64,000 nucleotides of DNA. Source: Cercis canadensis (lineage: Eukaryota > Streptophyta > Magnoliopsida > Fabales > Fabaceae). The notes beneath the pieces are model-generated. The model was not told where the DNA came from and did not search any database. It worked only from the letters and a program-made list of their open reading frames with translations. Of this stretch, positions 34,650-49,431 are shown piece after piece. The DNA lies in assembly GCA_003255065.1 (NCBI GenBank), contig QAOA01008121.1, positions 124,001 through 188,000 of the forward strand, written 5' to 3'. Each line of letters begins with the position of its first letter. The stretch's first letter is position 1. A program made the translations under genes and the position numbers.

Positions 34650-35446
34650 TGAGGGTTACGTTAACCCTCTATGTATATTCACATGTTAGATGTATATAAG
34701 AATATTTTGTTAAGCTATATAATTTCTTCTTTGGGTGTCTCCTACCAATTATACCAAAAGTTTCAAGTAGGAGTAGTATTTTTTATGGTGTTTAAACTCA
34801 TTTATTATATGGGAAAAGATGAAGTTTAATTTTTTTTGGTAATTAATACATATTCAATTATTTAGAAGTCTCCATAGAGCTAATTAAAAGTTATTCCAAA
34901 GGGTAGGTGTGACAATTAAACCGCTAAAGTAGTTAAATCGGTGAAAATCAGAGTGAACTGGTCCGATTTTACATAACTGGATAGTTTATTGAATTTTTTT
35001 TTTCAAAATTGTATTATTTTAAATAAAATATAAAAATATTCCACCAAATAATTTGAACTCCCTTATTAAAGAAAATAAATAATAGGCTTGAACAATCAAA
35101 CTAATACTTTTTTTTGAATAAATTTGTATTATAATTTATTTATTTACATTTAAATTATATAATAAATAAATATTAGTTATAAAAAGATTTGAACTCTCTT
35201 TTCAAAGAAAAAGAAATATATTTGCCACTAAATCAATTTTAATTTTATTAATAAATTTACATAAAAATATATTTATTATAACTTAAAATATATAATAGGT
35301 ATATTAAATATTATATTTATATAAAAATTATATTTATCACGTCACTAATCTAACTATTTAATCCAACCGATTAAACTAGTCCAATCAATACTCATCTCTT
35401 AAAATGATTCACTCATAGATATAATTTTTAAAACATTGCTTTGAAG

Positions 35447-37910
35447 TGGAACAAACCAGTAAAAAGTTAAAAACACAAGTACAATTTTGTTCTTGGTCTG
35501 GAGGTTTTTTCATGAGCAACGCTCCAAAAGAGATCACATCGCAAGTGTGAATCATATCAGTGAAGTATCAAGAAGAAAAGGAAAGAAGTTAATACAAAAA
35601 TGGGAGCCACATTCAGCAGTCAATATCAAAATAAAAAATCTGCTAGGGCCCACTAAAATAATTGTAAGCCACACAAGTTCCATCACCATGAGAACACAGA
35701 TTTATTTGGGGGGGTGGGGAAACCAAATGAAACTGGTTTGGCGGCAAATCCAATGCATTCCTGCTCTTTCAATTCGGCTCTCCTATCTCCTAACTGGTTG
35801 TTGGCCTTGCCCACAATCTGAAATCTGAAATACTTGAAGCAAGAAAAGGACATGACGTGTCCAATGTGTAAGTGATATTTATTCGGATTTGTGGGCCAGT
35901 TTACTATCTTATCCTTCTTTTATTGAATTAGTTTTTTTTTATAAGATAATTAGTATAGTTAGTACAATATAGATTTTTTTAATCTTAAATTGTGCTAAAT
36001 AGTCACTCCAATCATATTATGTGTTATTGCATTATCAAGTATAAAATGGAACACGTGGAGTTAAGTACGTAAAGGTTTTTTTGGGCCGAGGTTCATGATT
36101 TGAGAAAATTGGGCACAGTCCAAGTGAACCATAATTCTTAATACAGTCAACCGAAGACAAAGCCCAATAGCTGATTGGGCCAACATATTTTTATTTGGAC
36201 CGCAAAGTCTCCCTTGGGCTCTCTACATATGGCCATGACCCAACATATATTTCAGTAATTTCACCATATATCCTTTTATACAGAACGGGTCCCTTCTGTT
36301 CTGCCTTTGAGCTTTTGGGCCTTCCGTTTTACGAAATAACCAAACTACACATAATAATCTTCACTCATTATCACTATGAAATCTAAGGTTTAAAATTTAA
36401 ATCGAGTAGTGTTATAATAATCATTACTTTTTAATTATTTATTACCCATAATACTCAAATCCTAAAAGTATAAGTAAATGGGTTATTGTAATGGTTATGC
36501 TGCTTATAAGTGATGAGATCAATCTTATGATCTACTTTAGTAAAATTACTCTATTTTTTAGAAGATCGAATGATATTTAATTTTTTAAGATTTTTTTTGT
36601 TGTTTAATTAAAAATTGAATTACATATTAGAAGATCCCTGAAAATAGATTTCTTCCTTATCCGCTTCATGGGAATCAATGAATTTGAAACCTTCAAATTC
36701 TATTAATCTCCACATCAAATTGATGATCACCACTCCAAATATGTAACGAGCTACTTACAATTGATTGCCACTTAGAATGGGGTCTTTAAAACAAAGTGGC
36801 TTTGAATTATTTAGTATGTTGAGGAAACCCTTTTCTTGAGTTGGTACCAAATTTGAGCACTTTCCTGATTTCATTTACTCTCTGCGCAAATAGATACAAA
36901 AAGAAGTAGATAGTGGACCAAACCTGAATGTTAGTTGGAGTTGGCATAAAGTCGTTATATTTGGAGAACTATCTATGTCTTTGCTGAATTGCCTTCTTTA
37001 ACTTCCTATCGTAAATGTTATTAAGATGCAGTCTCGTTGAGGCTGATTTAAAGCATTACTGGTCTCCTTCTACAGTTTAGTAACTTGTTTACTGGATTGA
37101 GAGTTGGAAAATCACATAGTAATTTGGTGAATTTGAATACGAGATTTCCATAATAAAAAATTAAATACTCAATCATTAGAGTGTGTTTTTGAAAACAGTT
37201 TGATAAAGTTATTAAATTGTAATTAAAAAATGTCTAAAATAGATACATGGACATGTCTGTGAGAAGATTATTGATAGATTATATGGGACGCTATATGAAC
37301 AGAGAGTGTGTGAGCCAACAGAAACAGTGTAGAGTCATGTGAAGATGGAGTGCTCTTGGCTCAATGAACAGTCTTCTGGTGGCGGCATTTATTAATTTTC
37401 AAATGCTGAAATCAGAAAAATCCATTGAGTATAATAGCTTGGCTAGGTTGGCATTTTTCATATATAGTAGCAGTCAGGATAGAATTTAGTATGTTTTGTT
37501 CAAGTGTCCAATATGTATATATATTCTCTTGGCTTATGGGAGTAAAGGAAGACAGATAGACGGCAGGCATATTTTAATTCTTTTGTTACTTGTAGAAGAA
37601 AGCAGTAGGAGTAGTTTTCATATCTCATTGTCAAAAATTAAACAAGAGAAGGAAGTGGATAAAAGATTATCCAAGCACTGACTCCTACTCCAACAAAACA
37701 ACAAGACAACTCTTCTTTTGTCTATAATTACTTTGTATGGAAATATAAAAATGAGGAAAGGTTCGGAGCCATTATTCATCAGAACATCTTAAAGGTCCTG
37801 TGGGAGTGGGACACTCTCTTTTGAAACTTCCCCTTTATAGCTTTTAGTCCTGCACCACTACTTTCAAATTTCAACCCTATCATAATTTCTCATTCAAAAT
37901 GCCTTTCCAC
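35447..37910. other. Intergenic, with a cluster of TGGGCY motifs
   Basis: No coding gene recognised. Between 36081 and 36321 there are six TGGGCC/TGGGCT/AGCCCA sites (36081, 36109, 36161, 36175, 36213, 36314), the site II motif of plant promoters. The frames at 35487-35828, 36195-36386 and 37496-37681 have no recognisable domain. Confidence 0.45.
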
Positions 37911-37912
37911 AA

Positions 37913-37936
37913 TCTCATATATATATATATATGAGA
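37913..37936. repeat. Perfect 24-bp palindrome with AT core
   Basis: TCTCATAT...ATATGAGA reads identically on both strands and could form a cruciform. It is essentially an AT microsatellite with symmetrical flanks. Confidence 0.6.
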
Positions 37937-39530
37937 CATAATATCAAAATAGGAGTAGTACTGAATATACTCGATCTTGCAACGAACACTAAAATTTTAT
38001 GGTGGGAAGCCTGCTATAGGTTTTATCTTTAAATATAAAAATGGCAGCCTATTATAAATATAGCATACATTTAAAAATTAACTATTTGAATTCCTAAAAT
38101 TCAAAGCAGTGATAGTGGTAGCTACATGTGAAGTAGAACTTCATACTAAATGGAATGCATGTTATATGCAAATCGAATTATTACGTGTTGTTGTCACTGC
38201 CAAACTCGCTTTGTGTCTTGTCTAAGCTTAAGCAACATTATTACATAATGATTGATATATTCCAAGATAAGAGAAGGTGGAGATGAAGTGTAGGCATTCT
38301 TGCATTTGAACTAAATAAATCACAATAATTGAGAGAAGCTAGAGTTTTAGGTTTATGCTGTGAACTAGATGCTTTGCTTTGAACCACTAACTGCAGCAAA
38401 CCTTAGAGGTGATGCTGGCGTTGGCCGTTACGTGCCACTCACAACCCCTTCATAAGAATTCCTTACGCTAAGAATCTCTCTTCCCCTCTGTAATCTTCAC
38501 ATACTCTATACCTTACACCACGCGCGAAACCCCTACCACACCGTCCATACCTTATTCTTTATCAATTTTAAATCATGAATTTGTTTTCTTTGTTAAGTAA
38601 ATCATTCTTCTGGTATAATGTTATTATTAGACCATAAGAACTGCCTAAACTTGGCTAGCTATAGCTAAATTCCTATATGTGACAGTGATTAACTACTATA
38701 ATTATTACTAACTAGAATTGAGCACTTCTTCATGTTCAAATTTAGGAGAAAATAATAAGTAGTTGACTATTTATAGAAGTTTCATTGTTAGTGTGAAAAC
38801 TCAATTGATTTATTCATCACTTAAACACAAGTTTATGGTGCTTTTTACCGACACCAAATGATTGGATGAGACTAAAAGATTTTAGTGAAATAATTGGATC
38901 ATGTAGCCGGCGTGATTATTGGATTATTGTCCACTGCAAGTGATTAAAATGTGTACAATAAGAAGTGGTTGGGTCAACTGCACATGAACTCCCTGATTAA
39001 GTGTCTAGTGGCATTCCATTAATAATCAATCATCAATTCTTGGCAGCTAGCTATACTAGTGCTATAATTAATACAATATAATTGCTCATCATAAGTACTA
39101 TTGATTGCAGTGATCTCGAGTTAAGCTAGCCATGAATTTCAAAACTTTTGGGTGCGTGGCTAAATATATATTAAAATGGTTAATATTTAGTGAAGTTAGT
39201 TAAATAAGCTATACTAGCTAATAGAAGCAAAAAAAGGTAAAAAGAAGAAAGAAAGAAAGAAAGAAAGAAAGACTAGCTAACAGAAACACAAAGAAGCAAG
39301 CAAGAAAAGCAAATTTTAAAAAAGGGGGATTGGAGGGGTGAATGTTGCAAAATCCTGTGGTTCCAGGCTTGCAAACCAATCCTCCAGAAAGGAATCGTCG
39401 AGAAAAAGTAATGGGTTTGCTTCAAAGCCAACCGAATCTCACTCGTTTCCTCGCCTCCTCATACTTAACATTGCATCTTTCTCTCTCTCTTCCCTACAAT
39501 ACACACCTGTACAATACAACATCCCATTCC
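37937..39530. other. Upstream region of the ZAT5-like gene
   Basis: No gene recognised. A (GAAA)n run of about seven units lies at 39243-39271. The 38.4-38.55 kb part is somewhat less AT-rich. The promoter ends at the TATA box at 39531. Confidence 0.5.
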
Positions 39531-39539
39531 TATATATAA
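39531..39539 (+). promoter_or_regulatory. TATA box of the ZAT5-like gene
   Basis: TATATATAA, 200-208 bp upstream of the ATG at 39739; expected transcript start near 39562 with a leader of about 175 nt that is CT-rich at its end. Confidence 0.5.
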
Positions 39540-39738
39540 CTTACAAGGTTGGAAACTAACGCAAGTGCAAGTCTGGCAAAGCAAAAACACGGTTACTGTT
39601 CACGGGGTAAAGGTTAGCCTTTTGCCCTCTACTTGAGAGTTGAAACCTTCTCACACCCACCCAATTTAACATCACTATATTAACTCCCCACTCTTCCATC
39701 GCTTCTTCATTCCCATCTTTCTCTTTCTCTTTCTGACT

Positions 39739-40551
39739 ATGGAAGGCCAAGTGCAAGAGGAACTTGTGGTGTTCAAGGATCATCACACACAAAGCACGAT
39801 CAAGGGCAAGCGCACCAAGCGTCAAAGGTTACCCTCTCCACTCCGCTTAGCCATGCCTATGCCTTCATCAACTTCATCAAGTGCAGGAAGAACCAGTACT
39901 GACAATTCATCAACTTCATCACCTGAATTGAGGGACAGAACACAAGAAGAAGAGGACATGGCTAATTGTTTGATTCTTCTTGCTCAAGGCCATGCCCGCA
40001 AAATCTCATCATCTGAACCCGTTAACGTTGCTCAACCTCACAATAATTACGTGTACCAGTGCAAGACCTGTAACCGTTGCTTCCCTTCATTCCAAGCCCT
40101 TGGTGGACACAGAGCCAGCCACAAGAAACCTAAGCCAAATAACACAGAAGGAAAGCAAGCTGTTACTTTTCTAATTAATGAAGAGGATCGTGATCTTTAT
40201 AACCACACCAACACCACAAGCACTACCCTCTCCTTGCAATTATCAAACAGGGCTTTGTATAGCACAAGTACTGCTAATAATAAACCCAAAGTCCATGAGT
40301 GTTCCATTTGTGGCGCTGAGTTCTCATCTGGGCAAGCCTTAGGGGGTCATATGAGGAGACACAGAACGTTTACCAATACGTCTACAACAACATCTTCGAG
40401 CGAAGCCAAGAAACCCAGAAATGTTTTGAAGTTGGACTTGAATCTTCCCGCACCAGAGGATGATTTGCACAGGGAATCCAAGTTTCCCTTTCAATCCAAA
40501 GGAAAAGTTCTTGTCTTCTCCGCGTCTTCTCTCGTGGATTGCCATTACTAA
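39739..40551 (+). CDS. ZAT5: C2H2 zinc-finger transcriptional repressor, ZAT5-like
   Basis: Nuclear DNA-binding protein of the plant C1-2i zinc-finger class, usually stress-responsive repressors. Single exon, 270 residues, no introns, as usual for the class. Parts in order: a basic nuclear-localisation stretch (KGKRTKRQR, residues 22-30), a Ser/Thr-rich linker, an L-box (EEEDMANCLILLAQG, 70-84), zinc finger 1 (C108...H128, with the plant-specific QALGGH), a spacer of about 60 residues, zinc finger 2 (C188...H208, QALGGH), and a C-terminal EAR repression motif LDLNLP (232-237). The KRTKRQR plus L-box order resembles Arabidopsis ZAT5. The start codon follows a CT-rich leader and is the only upstream ATG in frame. 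Assignment to ZAT5 rather than a close paralogue is by recall of the N-terminal motif. Confidence 0.92.
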   Translation: MEGQVQEELVVFKDHHTQSTIKGKRTKRQRLPSPLRLAMPMPSSTSSSAGRTSTDNSSTSSPELRDRTQEEEDMANCLILLAQGHARKISSSEPVNVAQPHNNYVYQCKTCNRCFPSFQALGGHRASHKKPKPNNTEGKQAVTFLINEEDRDLYNHTNTTSTTLSLQLSNRALYSTSTANNKPKVHECSICGAEFSSGQALGGHMRRHRTFTNTSTTTSSSEAKKPRNVLKLDLNLPAPEDDLHRESKFPFQSKGKVLVFSASSLVDCHY

Positions 40552-42233
40552 TGTTCATGACTGGCTTTTTCTGTCAATTAACATGACCAAGAATCAATTA
40601 ATTTGTACCATTATCGACCTTTATTTTCTTTTTCCACTCAACTTAATTTGTATACAATTGTTGATTCTTTCCATTCTTTTATAATTAATATCCATTTTGA
40701 TTAAGACATGTAGTTTATAATTAAATTAAATTTTTTGGGGGCAGTGTTTTAATAATCATATTTAGATTCACAATTTCTTTGATAATTAATTGCCTTCATG
40801 TCTTTTTACTAATTTATAAAATTCATTAGTACTCCTGTTTCTGAGTGTTTTCTGATGGATAGCATGTGAGAAAATTGAGAGCGAGAGAGAGAAAAAGGGA
40901 AGTATAATATGAGTAATTGCCACCAACAAAACCACAACCGAAAGTAGTGTGGATTAGGTCCTCCATATCCTCCAGTTTCATTTGCAAGAAAGCTAAAATT
41001 AACACTAAAGTGATAAATGCGCAAAAATAAACCGATGGCTAGCAGAGACTACCTAAGCCTAAAGTGATGCATAACTCGAGCAATTTTCTTAAGTTATTTG
41101 TTCAATCATATATATGTTTCACTCAAACTGGCTAATCCTTTCAGTTTTTTCTCACTGTTTCGGGCCTGTCGATTACTTTTGCTTCTAGATATTTACGGCA
41201 AAAAAGTATTGATTTTTTTCACTTTGTGTGGTTACATTTTCCTCTCCACATAGTAATTAGAGCTAGCATCGCGTCAGTTAAAAATACAGCACTTTTTGCA
41301 TGGATATTCCACCTTTAGTTCTTATAAGCTAATCATAGTAAGAGATAGCTTTTGTTATTTAAAAAAAAAAATAGTGGATACCCCATCAATTAAAATCTCA
41401 AAAATTAAACTAAAGACACTTTTTGCATGGACACAAGTTGATTCTGAGAATTGATTCAACCCCATTTGGCAAGTAAAAGGTAGTTTGAAGTTTGAAGCAT
41501 CCAAGAATAAGTTATGCTGGTTGTGGAAGGTGGGAGTGATGAGATTTCAGTGGATAGGAATTGTACTAGGTTTTGGTGAGGTAGTTGGAATAGTTTTGTG
41601 ACAGCTTCCGAGGGTCCGAGCCACAGTTTAGGTTGCCCCTTTTTAAGCTTTAATCAGTTCCATGCATCTAGCGACTAGCTTATGATGACCCCATTTCCTT
41701 TGTCACTTTACTTTTTTTTGTTTTTTGTTTTTTCCATAGGCAAGTAACTAAAGTCTGAGATGAATCTCTTCTCACTACCCTCTTTCATGCTGTGCATATA
41801 TATTGAAAACTGAAAAGCCACACTTACGTGTGACTCTATTTAGGGTGCATGAGACTGACATCCACAAACCAGATGATTGAATACAAATATCAAAAGCTAA
41901 ACCTCATAAGTGGTGCACTATGTATTTTGAAATTGGATGAGTATGATAAAGAAAATCAACAATATTATAAAATTTTCACCATTGAAATATTAAATAAATT
42001 AAATTAAATTTGTTTGGGAAAAATATTGGGAAATGAAAAATCAAACTTAATCTCACCTTATAAAAAATTAACTGACTAATTGTGTTGTCCAACAAATATT
42101 ATAGATTGCTAAGTAAATGATGGTGCACTTAATTATAATCAAAGCCATCAACAAGAGTTACAACTCAAGGAGGGGGCATTTGATGGTTACATATCTAATT
42201 GACAAAAAAAAAAAAAAAAGGAAACCTTCTCAT
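40552..42233. other. Intergenic, no gene recognised
   Basis: 3' flank of the ZAT5-like gene and spacer. CACTTTTTGCATGGA occurs twice (about 41291 and 41410), a small local duplication. No coding frame recognised. Confidence 0.5.
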
Positions 42234-42262
42234 NAAAAAAAAGGAAACCTCCTCATTTATAG
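42203..42262. repeat. Short direct repeat around an ambiguous base (N at 42234)
   Basis: A-run plus GGAAACCTTCTCAT is followed by one N and then A-run plus GGAAACCTCCTCAT. The unresolved base lies exactly at the joint between the two copies, which may reflect a sequencing or assembly problem in the homopolymer. Confidence 0.7.
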
Positions 42263-42470
42263 TAATGGTTTGTGTTTAATCCACAAATAGTCTTTGATAA
42301 TTTCTTTATGAAAAATAATCATCAATGTTGCGTTTTGATATTGAATACTTTTATTCGATATTGTCGTTTATTCCTTGAGAAGAGAGTGCAGTGCGCGTGG
42401 CGTGGCTGTTTAAATTGGCCCGAGACGACCTGAGAGTGTTGAGAAGCAGCAAAAGGAGCGAAAGAGTGAA

Positions 42471-45238
42471 ATGGCGGTTCCAGGGAGACGCAATGGTCTG
42501 AACGACGACGACGATAACATGGACGATGACAATGCTCTGTTTGAAGAAGAAGGTCTGGTGGAGCTTGAAGAATCTAATACTCCTCCTCATCTCCGCGACC
42601 TAGCTGCCGCCGCTGAGCTTGGTGACCTCGACGCCCTCCGCCAAGCTCTAGGTTCTTGATTCTACTTCTGCTTCTCTTTTCTCTTACTCTTTTTGCTGTG
42701 ACTGTGTTTTTTATTTTCTCAAACTGCTTCTTATAATTCATTGTATTATCCTTTCTGTGATTGATTGATTCATTATTTACTTGTCTCTGCTTTACACTAT
42801 TGTTTGTTCTAACTTCTAACAAAACCCTAGCTTCTAGCCTTGAAATATACGAAGGAGGAAATGAAATTTTTGTGATTTTTATTTTGCTTCTGTTGGTATG
42901 CTCCGATTATTGTTGGCAATTTTTGGTCTTCTCATGGAAAGAAGCCATTAGATTAAAATTTTATGCTAAACACTGTTGATTGTTCAAACCAAACCTTAGA
43001 TTTTGGCCTTGAAATATAAGCAGAAATACTAAAATTTCGTAATTCTGATTGTTCTTCTGTTGGTATGCTCTGTTTCTTTTTTACAATTTATGTTCCGTTC
43101 AAGGAAAGAAGCCACCACTTTAAAACGTTTATGCATAAAGTAATATTTTCTTGTTTATTTATTTTACTATATTGTTATATGTTTTTGTAATGTGATTTTT
43201 TGATTTATAGTTATTCAATTTAGAATTATGTTAGCTATTGATACCATATGCTTGGTTTCAAATGGTTCATCTGAACATATATGTTGCATTAGCTTTAAAA
43301 TTGTCATTGTTAGAGTAATGAGTGTCTAAGATTAAAATCGCTAGAACCGGATGTACCAAATTGTACCTCTAATAGCCAAGTTTCTGACTAGGTTTAAACT
43401 TCATGAGGAGGAATTTGCCCGATAATATATCTGGTGTGGGGAGGTTTGTTTAATCTCGTTATATTAGTTTTTACGGTGTAATTTGAAGGTGCTGCAAGAT
43501 GCTCAGTCAAACAAATAATGGGATTTATTGAAACAATAAAGTGGATTTAGAATGTTGAGCTTGCATTTAAGCAGAATTAGATATCTCATTCTGCCTAAGT
43601 TGACCAAAGGGTTGACCTTGGTGCTTTATTGGTCACTAACCTTCTTTCTTCTGTTGTAATGCAATTTACATCCATTCTGAAATCTAGTGTATGGGTAAAT
43701 AGGCTGGTCAGAGGATTTGATAATTTGAGCATGTTTTACTGCACCAAGGAGGGCTACCTGTCATATTTTGTTGCATTGCCGACTTCACCCTGTTGACTTT
43801 CCTGATAAACTGAAGTCTGAGAATTTTTACATTTAAGTGAGAAAAATAGCAAAGAGAGATAGAGAATTACTAAGGAAGATCAGTGCTTTCTTTTCGGTTG
43901 TGATATACTGATATATATTTCTCAACGAACTGTGATGAAAGCAAATGAATTACTCTGGTAGATGGTTTTGGCCCCTCCTCCCCTCTTATCAAACTTCTTA
44001 TTAGCTTGTTAAAATAATTGTCTATAATTTGTAAAAAAGGAAAAAAAGAAAAAAGAAAAAAAGGAGATGCTTTCTGGTTGCCTTGGAGCAATTTGTATTT
44101 CGTTATATTGCATAAGGATGTTATTTTGTCAGTTTAGTATCTGATGAGTCTATTTAGTGGTACATAAGAGGAAGATTTTTTATTTGCTGGAGATTGACAT
44201 CATTTGCAGTGGGCATTTTAAAGCGGTGTTGTACAATAACTACCATTGGTTTTATTTTTGTTGGACATCTGAATGAACCCTCATTGGAATATTGGGCCAC
44301 CCTTCTGCTGATGCTTACCCAAATTCTTGATAACTACAGATAACTTGACTGGCAATATTGACGAACCATTGGAAGATGGGGATACAGCTCTACATTTGAC
44401 ATGTTTATATGGCCATTTATCCTGTGTCCAGGTTTATCATCTTCACTTATTCTTCATTTTATACGTTTTTGTTACATAATAATGCAAGGAGTTATTGATC
44501 TTTTTTAATTAATTGCAGCTACTTCTGGAAAGAGGAGCAAACTTGGAGGCTACGGATGAAGATGGTGCTATTCCTTTACATGATGCTTGTGCAGGAGGTA
44601 GTTAATAGTTATTTCTACAAGTTGAACTGATTTATGTATGTTTTGTAACGTCATTTTTTTAATACCATCTCAGGGTTCACAGAGATAGTCCAACTGCTCC
44701 TTAATAGAGCTAATGATACGGAGCATGTGAAGAGGATGCTGGACTCAGTTGATTCTGAGGGTGATACTGTGAGTATTAATTTAGCCGTAGAATTGTTAAC
44801 TTTCAAATGGAGATTGCAGAGTCGACCACTTATTAGAAGTTGTTTTTAATATTAGTTTATTTGTAAGAATATGGGGTGCTTCAAAATTGTCTCGCTTTCC
44901 TGCTTTATTTTCCCTCCCTAAAGATATATGATGGATTTCTTCTGGTTTACTCTCTCTCATCATCTTGTTATTATTTCTGCAGCCTCTCCATCATGCGGCA
45001 AGAGGTGAGCATGTTGATGTTATTAGGTTGTTGCTGGCTTATGGTGCCTCTCCCACAAAGATTAACTTATATGGAAAGGTATAGCTTATAAAGGAATTTG
45101 AGTATTATTTCTTTCTGCTCTTCATCAAATTCTAAATAATTCATAACTTGGCAGACCCCAGCAGAGTTACCTGATCAGGACACAGATGCTAGGAGACTGC
45201 TGGAAGTGGAAGCTGCCGCTGTTGCCACGCCATGCTAG
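42471..45238 (+). CDS. Ankyrin-repeat protein
   Basis: Small soluble protein made almost entirely of ankyrin repeats, which act as protein-binding scaffolds; no partner can be read from sequence. Six exons: 42471-42651, 44340-44431, 44519-44597, 44674-44768, 44983-45078, 45155-45238; 208 residues. The N terminus is acidic and disordered (NDDDDNMDDDNALFEEEGLVELEE). Repeats follow from about residue 40: LRDLAAAAELGDLDALRQAL, DGDTALHLTCLYGHLSCVQL, DGAIPLHDACAGGFTEIVQL, then SEGDTPLHHAARGEHVDVIR and YGKTPAELPDQDTDARRLLE. There are no membrane segments and no other domain. Intron 1 (1.7 kb) contains a diverged tandem duplication. The start codon is the first ATG of the open frame. Confidence 0.9.
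42807..43142. repeat. Diverged tandem duplication in intron 1 of the ankyrin gene
   Basis: Two units of about 168 bp. Both contain, in order, an AAACC(C/T)TAG block, a GCCTTGAAATATA block, TTCTGTTGGTATGCTC, and GGAAAGAAGCCA, then a TTTATGC block. Unit 1 is about 42807-42975 and unit 2 about 42976-43142. Non-coding. Confidence 0.75.
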
Positions 45239-46900
45239 TAGCTGTGCCCTGGTGGTCAGCGGAAATCGTTTTATCTCATTTTTACAGAGATGCTGCCTTT
45301 GCGGTTCCTTTCGATGAGCAACTCATAAAACTGTAAACTCCTTGTATATGGCTATTGCTGGAAGTTCAAAAATGATTAACTAGCAACAGCACTTTACTTT
45401 CATTAACTTCTATACTTGATTTCATTGATAATATTCATGCGAATACTGCTGGTTAATGTTGTCTGCATCCTTCTCCTTTAATATTGATTTTAGGCCGCGG
45501 GAAAAAAAATTATCTTTTTACAGCATCCAGAATATAGGTTTGAGAGGATTGCGACCAATTTATGGATTGTAAATTTACTGGATCATTGCCTTCAAGGATG
45601 AAAGCCTGCGTGTTGCTTTCTGAATTAATTTTGGCTCTTTTTTTTCAATTTCCTTATTAAGAACCGAAGACTCAACAATCTTTAGGACGTGGTGTGAGGT
45701 GAGTGAACTGGTGAAGTTTGTTTGCTTCTTGTCGTTTCTCGTAAAGACGTAGTTACTCCTACAGAAATCAATTGTATGTTGCTTGGACACAAGTAGTAGA
45801 GCATGAACAACATTAGACGAGGTAGTCACTTTCCGTGAATGGATCATTGCCAATCTGCTGTTGCTCTTCTTTTCGCATAAGTTGGCTTGGGTCTTGGGTA
45901 TAAGAATTAACAAAAAAGAAAGCGTGAAATATTAGAGGACAGCTATACTACGCCTATAACTTGAAACATTGGGACCAAAACTGTGATATATCTTAGGGAC
46001 TGATGTTAAACTTATCGAAAAGCTTAAACCAAAATGATACCGAATCTAATATGGATGGTGCCTCTTCAACTCATGATACGATGATGTCCTATGTAATTGT
46101 ACGCTGTCGTACGAGGAAAACCCATAGTGCTCTCAGTTGTCAATGAAAACAAATTCTCATCACACATTAATGTTCGATAAAATAATTAAGATATCAATCA
46201 GATGTAGAATAATAAAGAAGGCAGTGTTACCTCAAATATTATATGAATTACGTGAAAATATTTCTATCACTAATAATAAAAAAACTTAAATTAAGAAAAT
46301 AACCAATAATTAACCTATAAATTAATTATATTAAATGCTCAAATAAATATAGATTTTTTGTTGTTGAAAATACATCTAACTTTTAATATAAGGAACAGCG
46401 GGGATATTGTTTGGTACAGTGAACATAGTAAGTAATTAATTATTCTATTCATAAGAGAAAAGTAGTTAATTATGTCGCTTAAAAATGTATAATTGGGTTA
46501 AGAACCGAAACAAACAAAGAAGAGTAAGGAAGAGTTCTAACTTGCTTTTACAGTCGTAAGATTAGTCTCTTTCCGTCTCACTCATTTTTCAATTTCAATT
46601 TCTTCAATTATAAATACAATTACTATTTATTTATAGATAAAATAAAAAATAAAAAACAAAAAAAAAGCGCACTTGCTAATTTAGAAAAAAGTAACAGCTG
46701 GCGTGGTGGCAACCAATAGAAGCATCGTAAAAAATGAGGACAAGGCCAGTGCAGTTATCAGCCGTTCATTCTCATTCCACGTCTGCAGAAACAGTCTGTC
46801 ACACAACTCACACTTCTCTGCCCCTTTTCTCTCTCTATTTTATTTCTTTCTTCTGTTTTTTATTGACATCTGCGAGGGGGAGACAGCAGATTTTCTCCCT
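45239..46900. other. Intergenic between the ankyrin and RABE genes
   Basis: A minus-strand open frame of 112 codons at 45575-45913 has no recognisable domain, composition is ordinary and no splice or promoter support is visible, so I treat it as chance. The 46.7-47.0 kb part is CT-rich and is the likely RABE leader/promoter; a TATAAAC at about 46920 may be its TATA box. Confidence 0.45.
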
Positions 46901-47058
46901 CTACCTCTAGCAGTGTAAAGTATAAACTCTACGCGCCCTCCCACCATATAACTCTCGTTTCATTTCCTCCCTTTTTTGTTTTTGGCCTCTGAGACTTGAG
47001 AATTCTTCCTCACCTCACTCTCAATTTCACTGTCGGAGACGCTACAAACGGCTTCGAT

Positions 47059-49431
<2,373 letters not shown>

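Larger units (their letters stand above)
31790..35446. mobile_element. Non-autonomous hAT-type transposon with 8-bp target-site duplication
   Basis: CTTTGAAG occurs at 31790-31797 and again at 35439-35446. Directly inside, the left end reads CAGTGTCTTAAAAAT and the right end, inverted, reads CAATGTTTTAAAAAT: a 15-bp terminal inverted repeat with two mismatches. Subterminal DNA is rich in CCGG/GGTCCG-type phrases (AGACCGGATCAGG; ACTGGTCCGATTTT), as seen in plant elements of this class. An 8-bp duplication and CA..TG ends fit hAT. The 3.64-kb interior has no transposase frame, so it would need help to move. It contains a 22-bp minisatellite at 33590-33707, an AT microsatellite at 33079-33101 and a complete Mutator-type foldback element at 34091-34640 that inserted later. 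Two related blocks near 35055 and 35184 (TTTGAACTC.CTT...AAAGAAAA) are internal repeats. Confidence 0.82.

Noticed and set aside
45575..45913. 112-codon minus-strand frame downstream of the ankyrin gene
   Set aside because: No domain, signal peptide or splice support; probably the 3' flank of the ankyrin gene.
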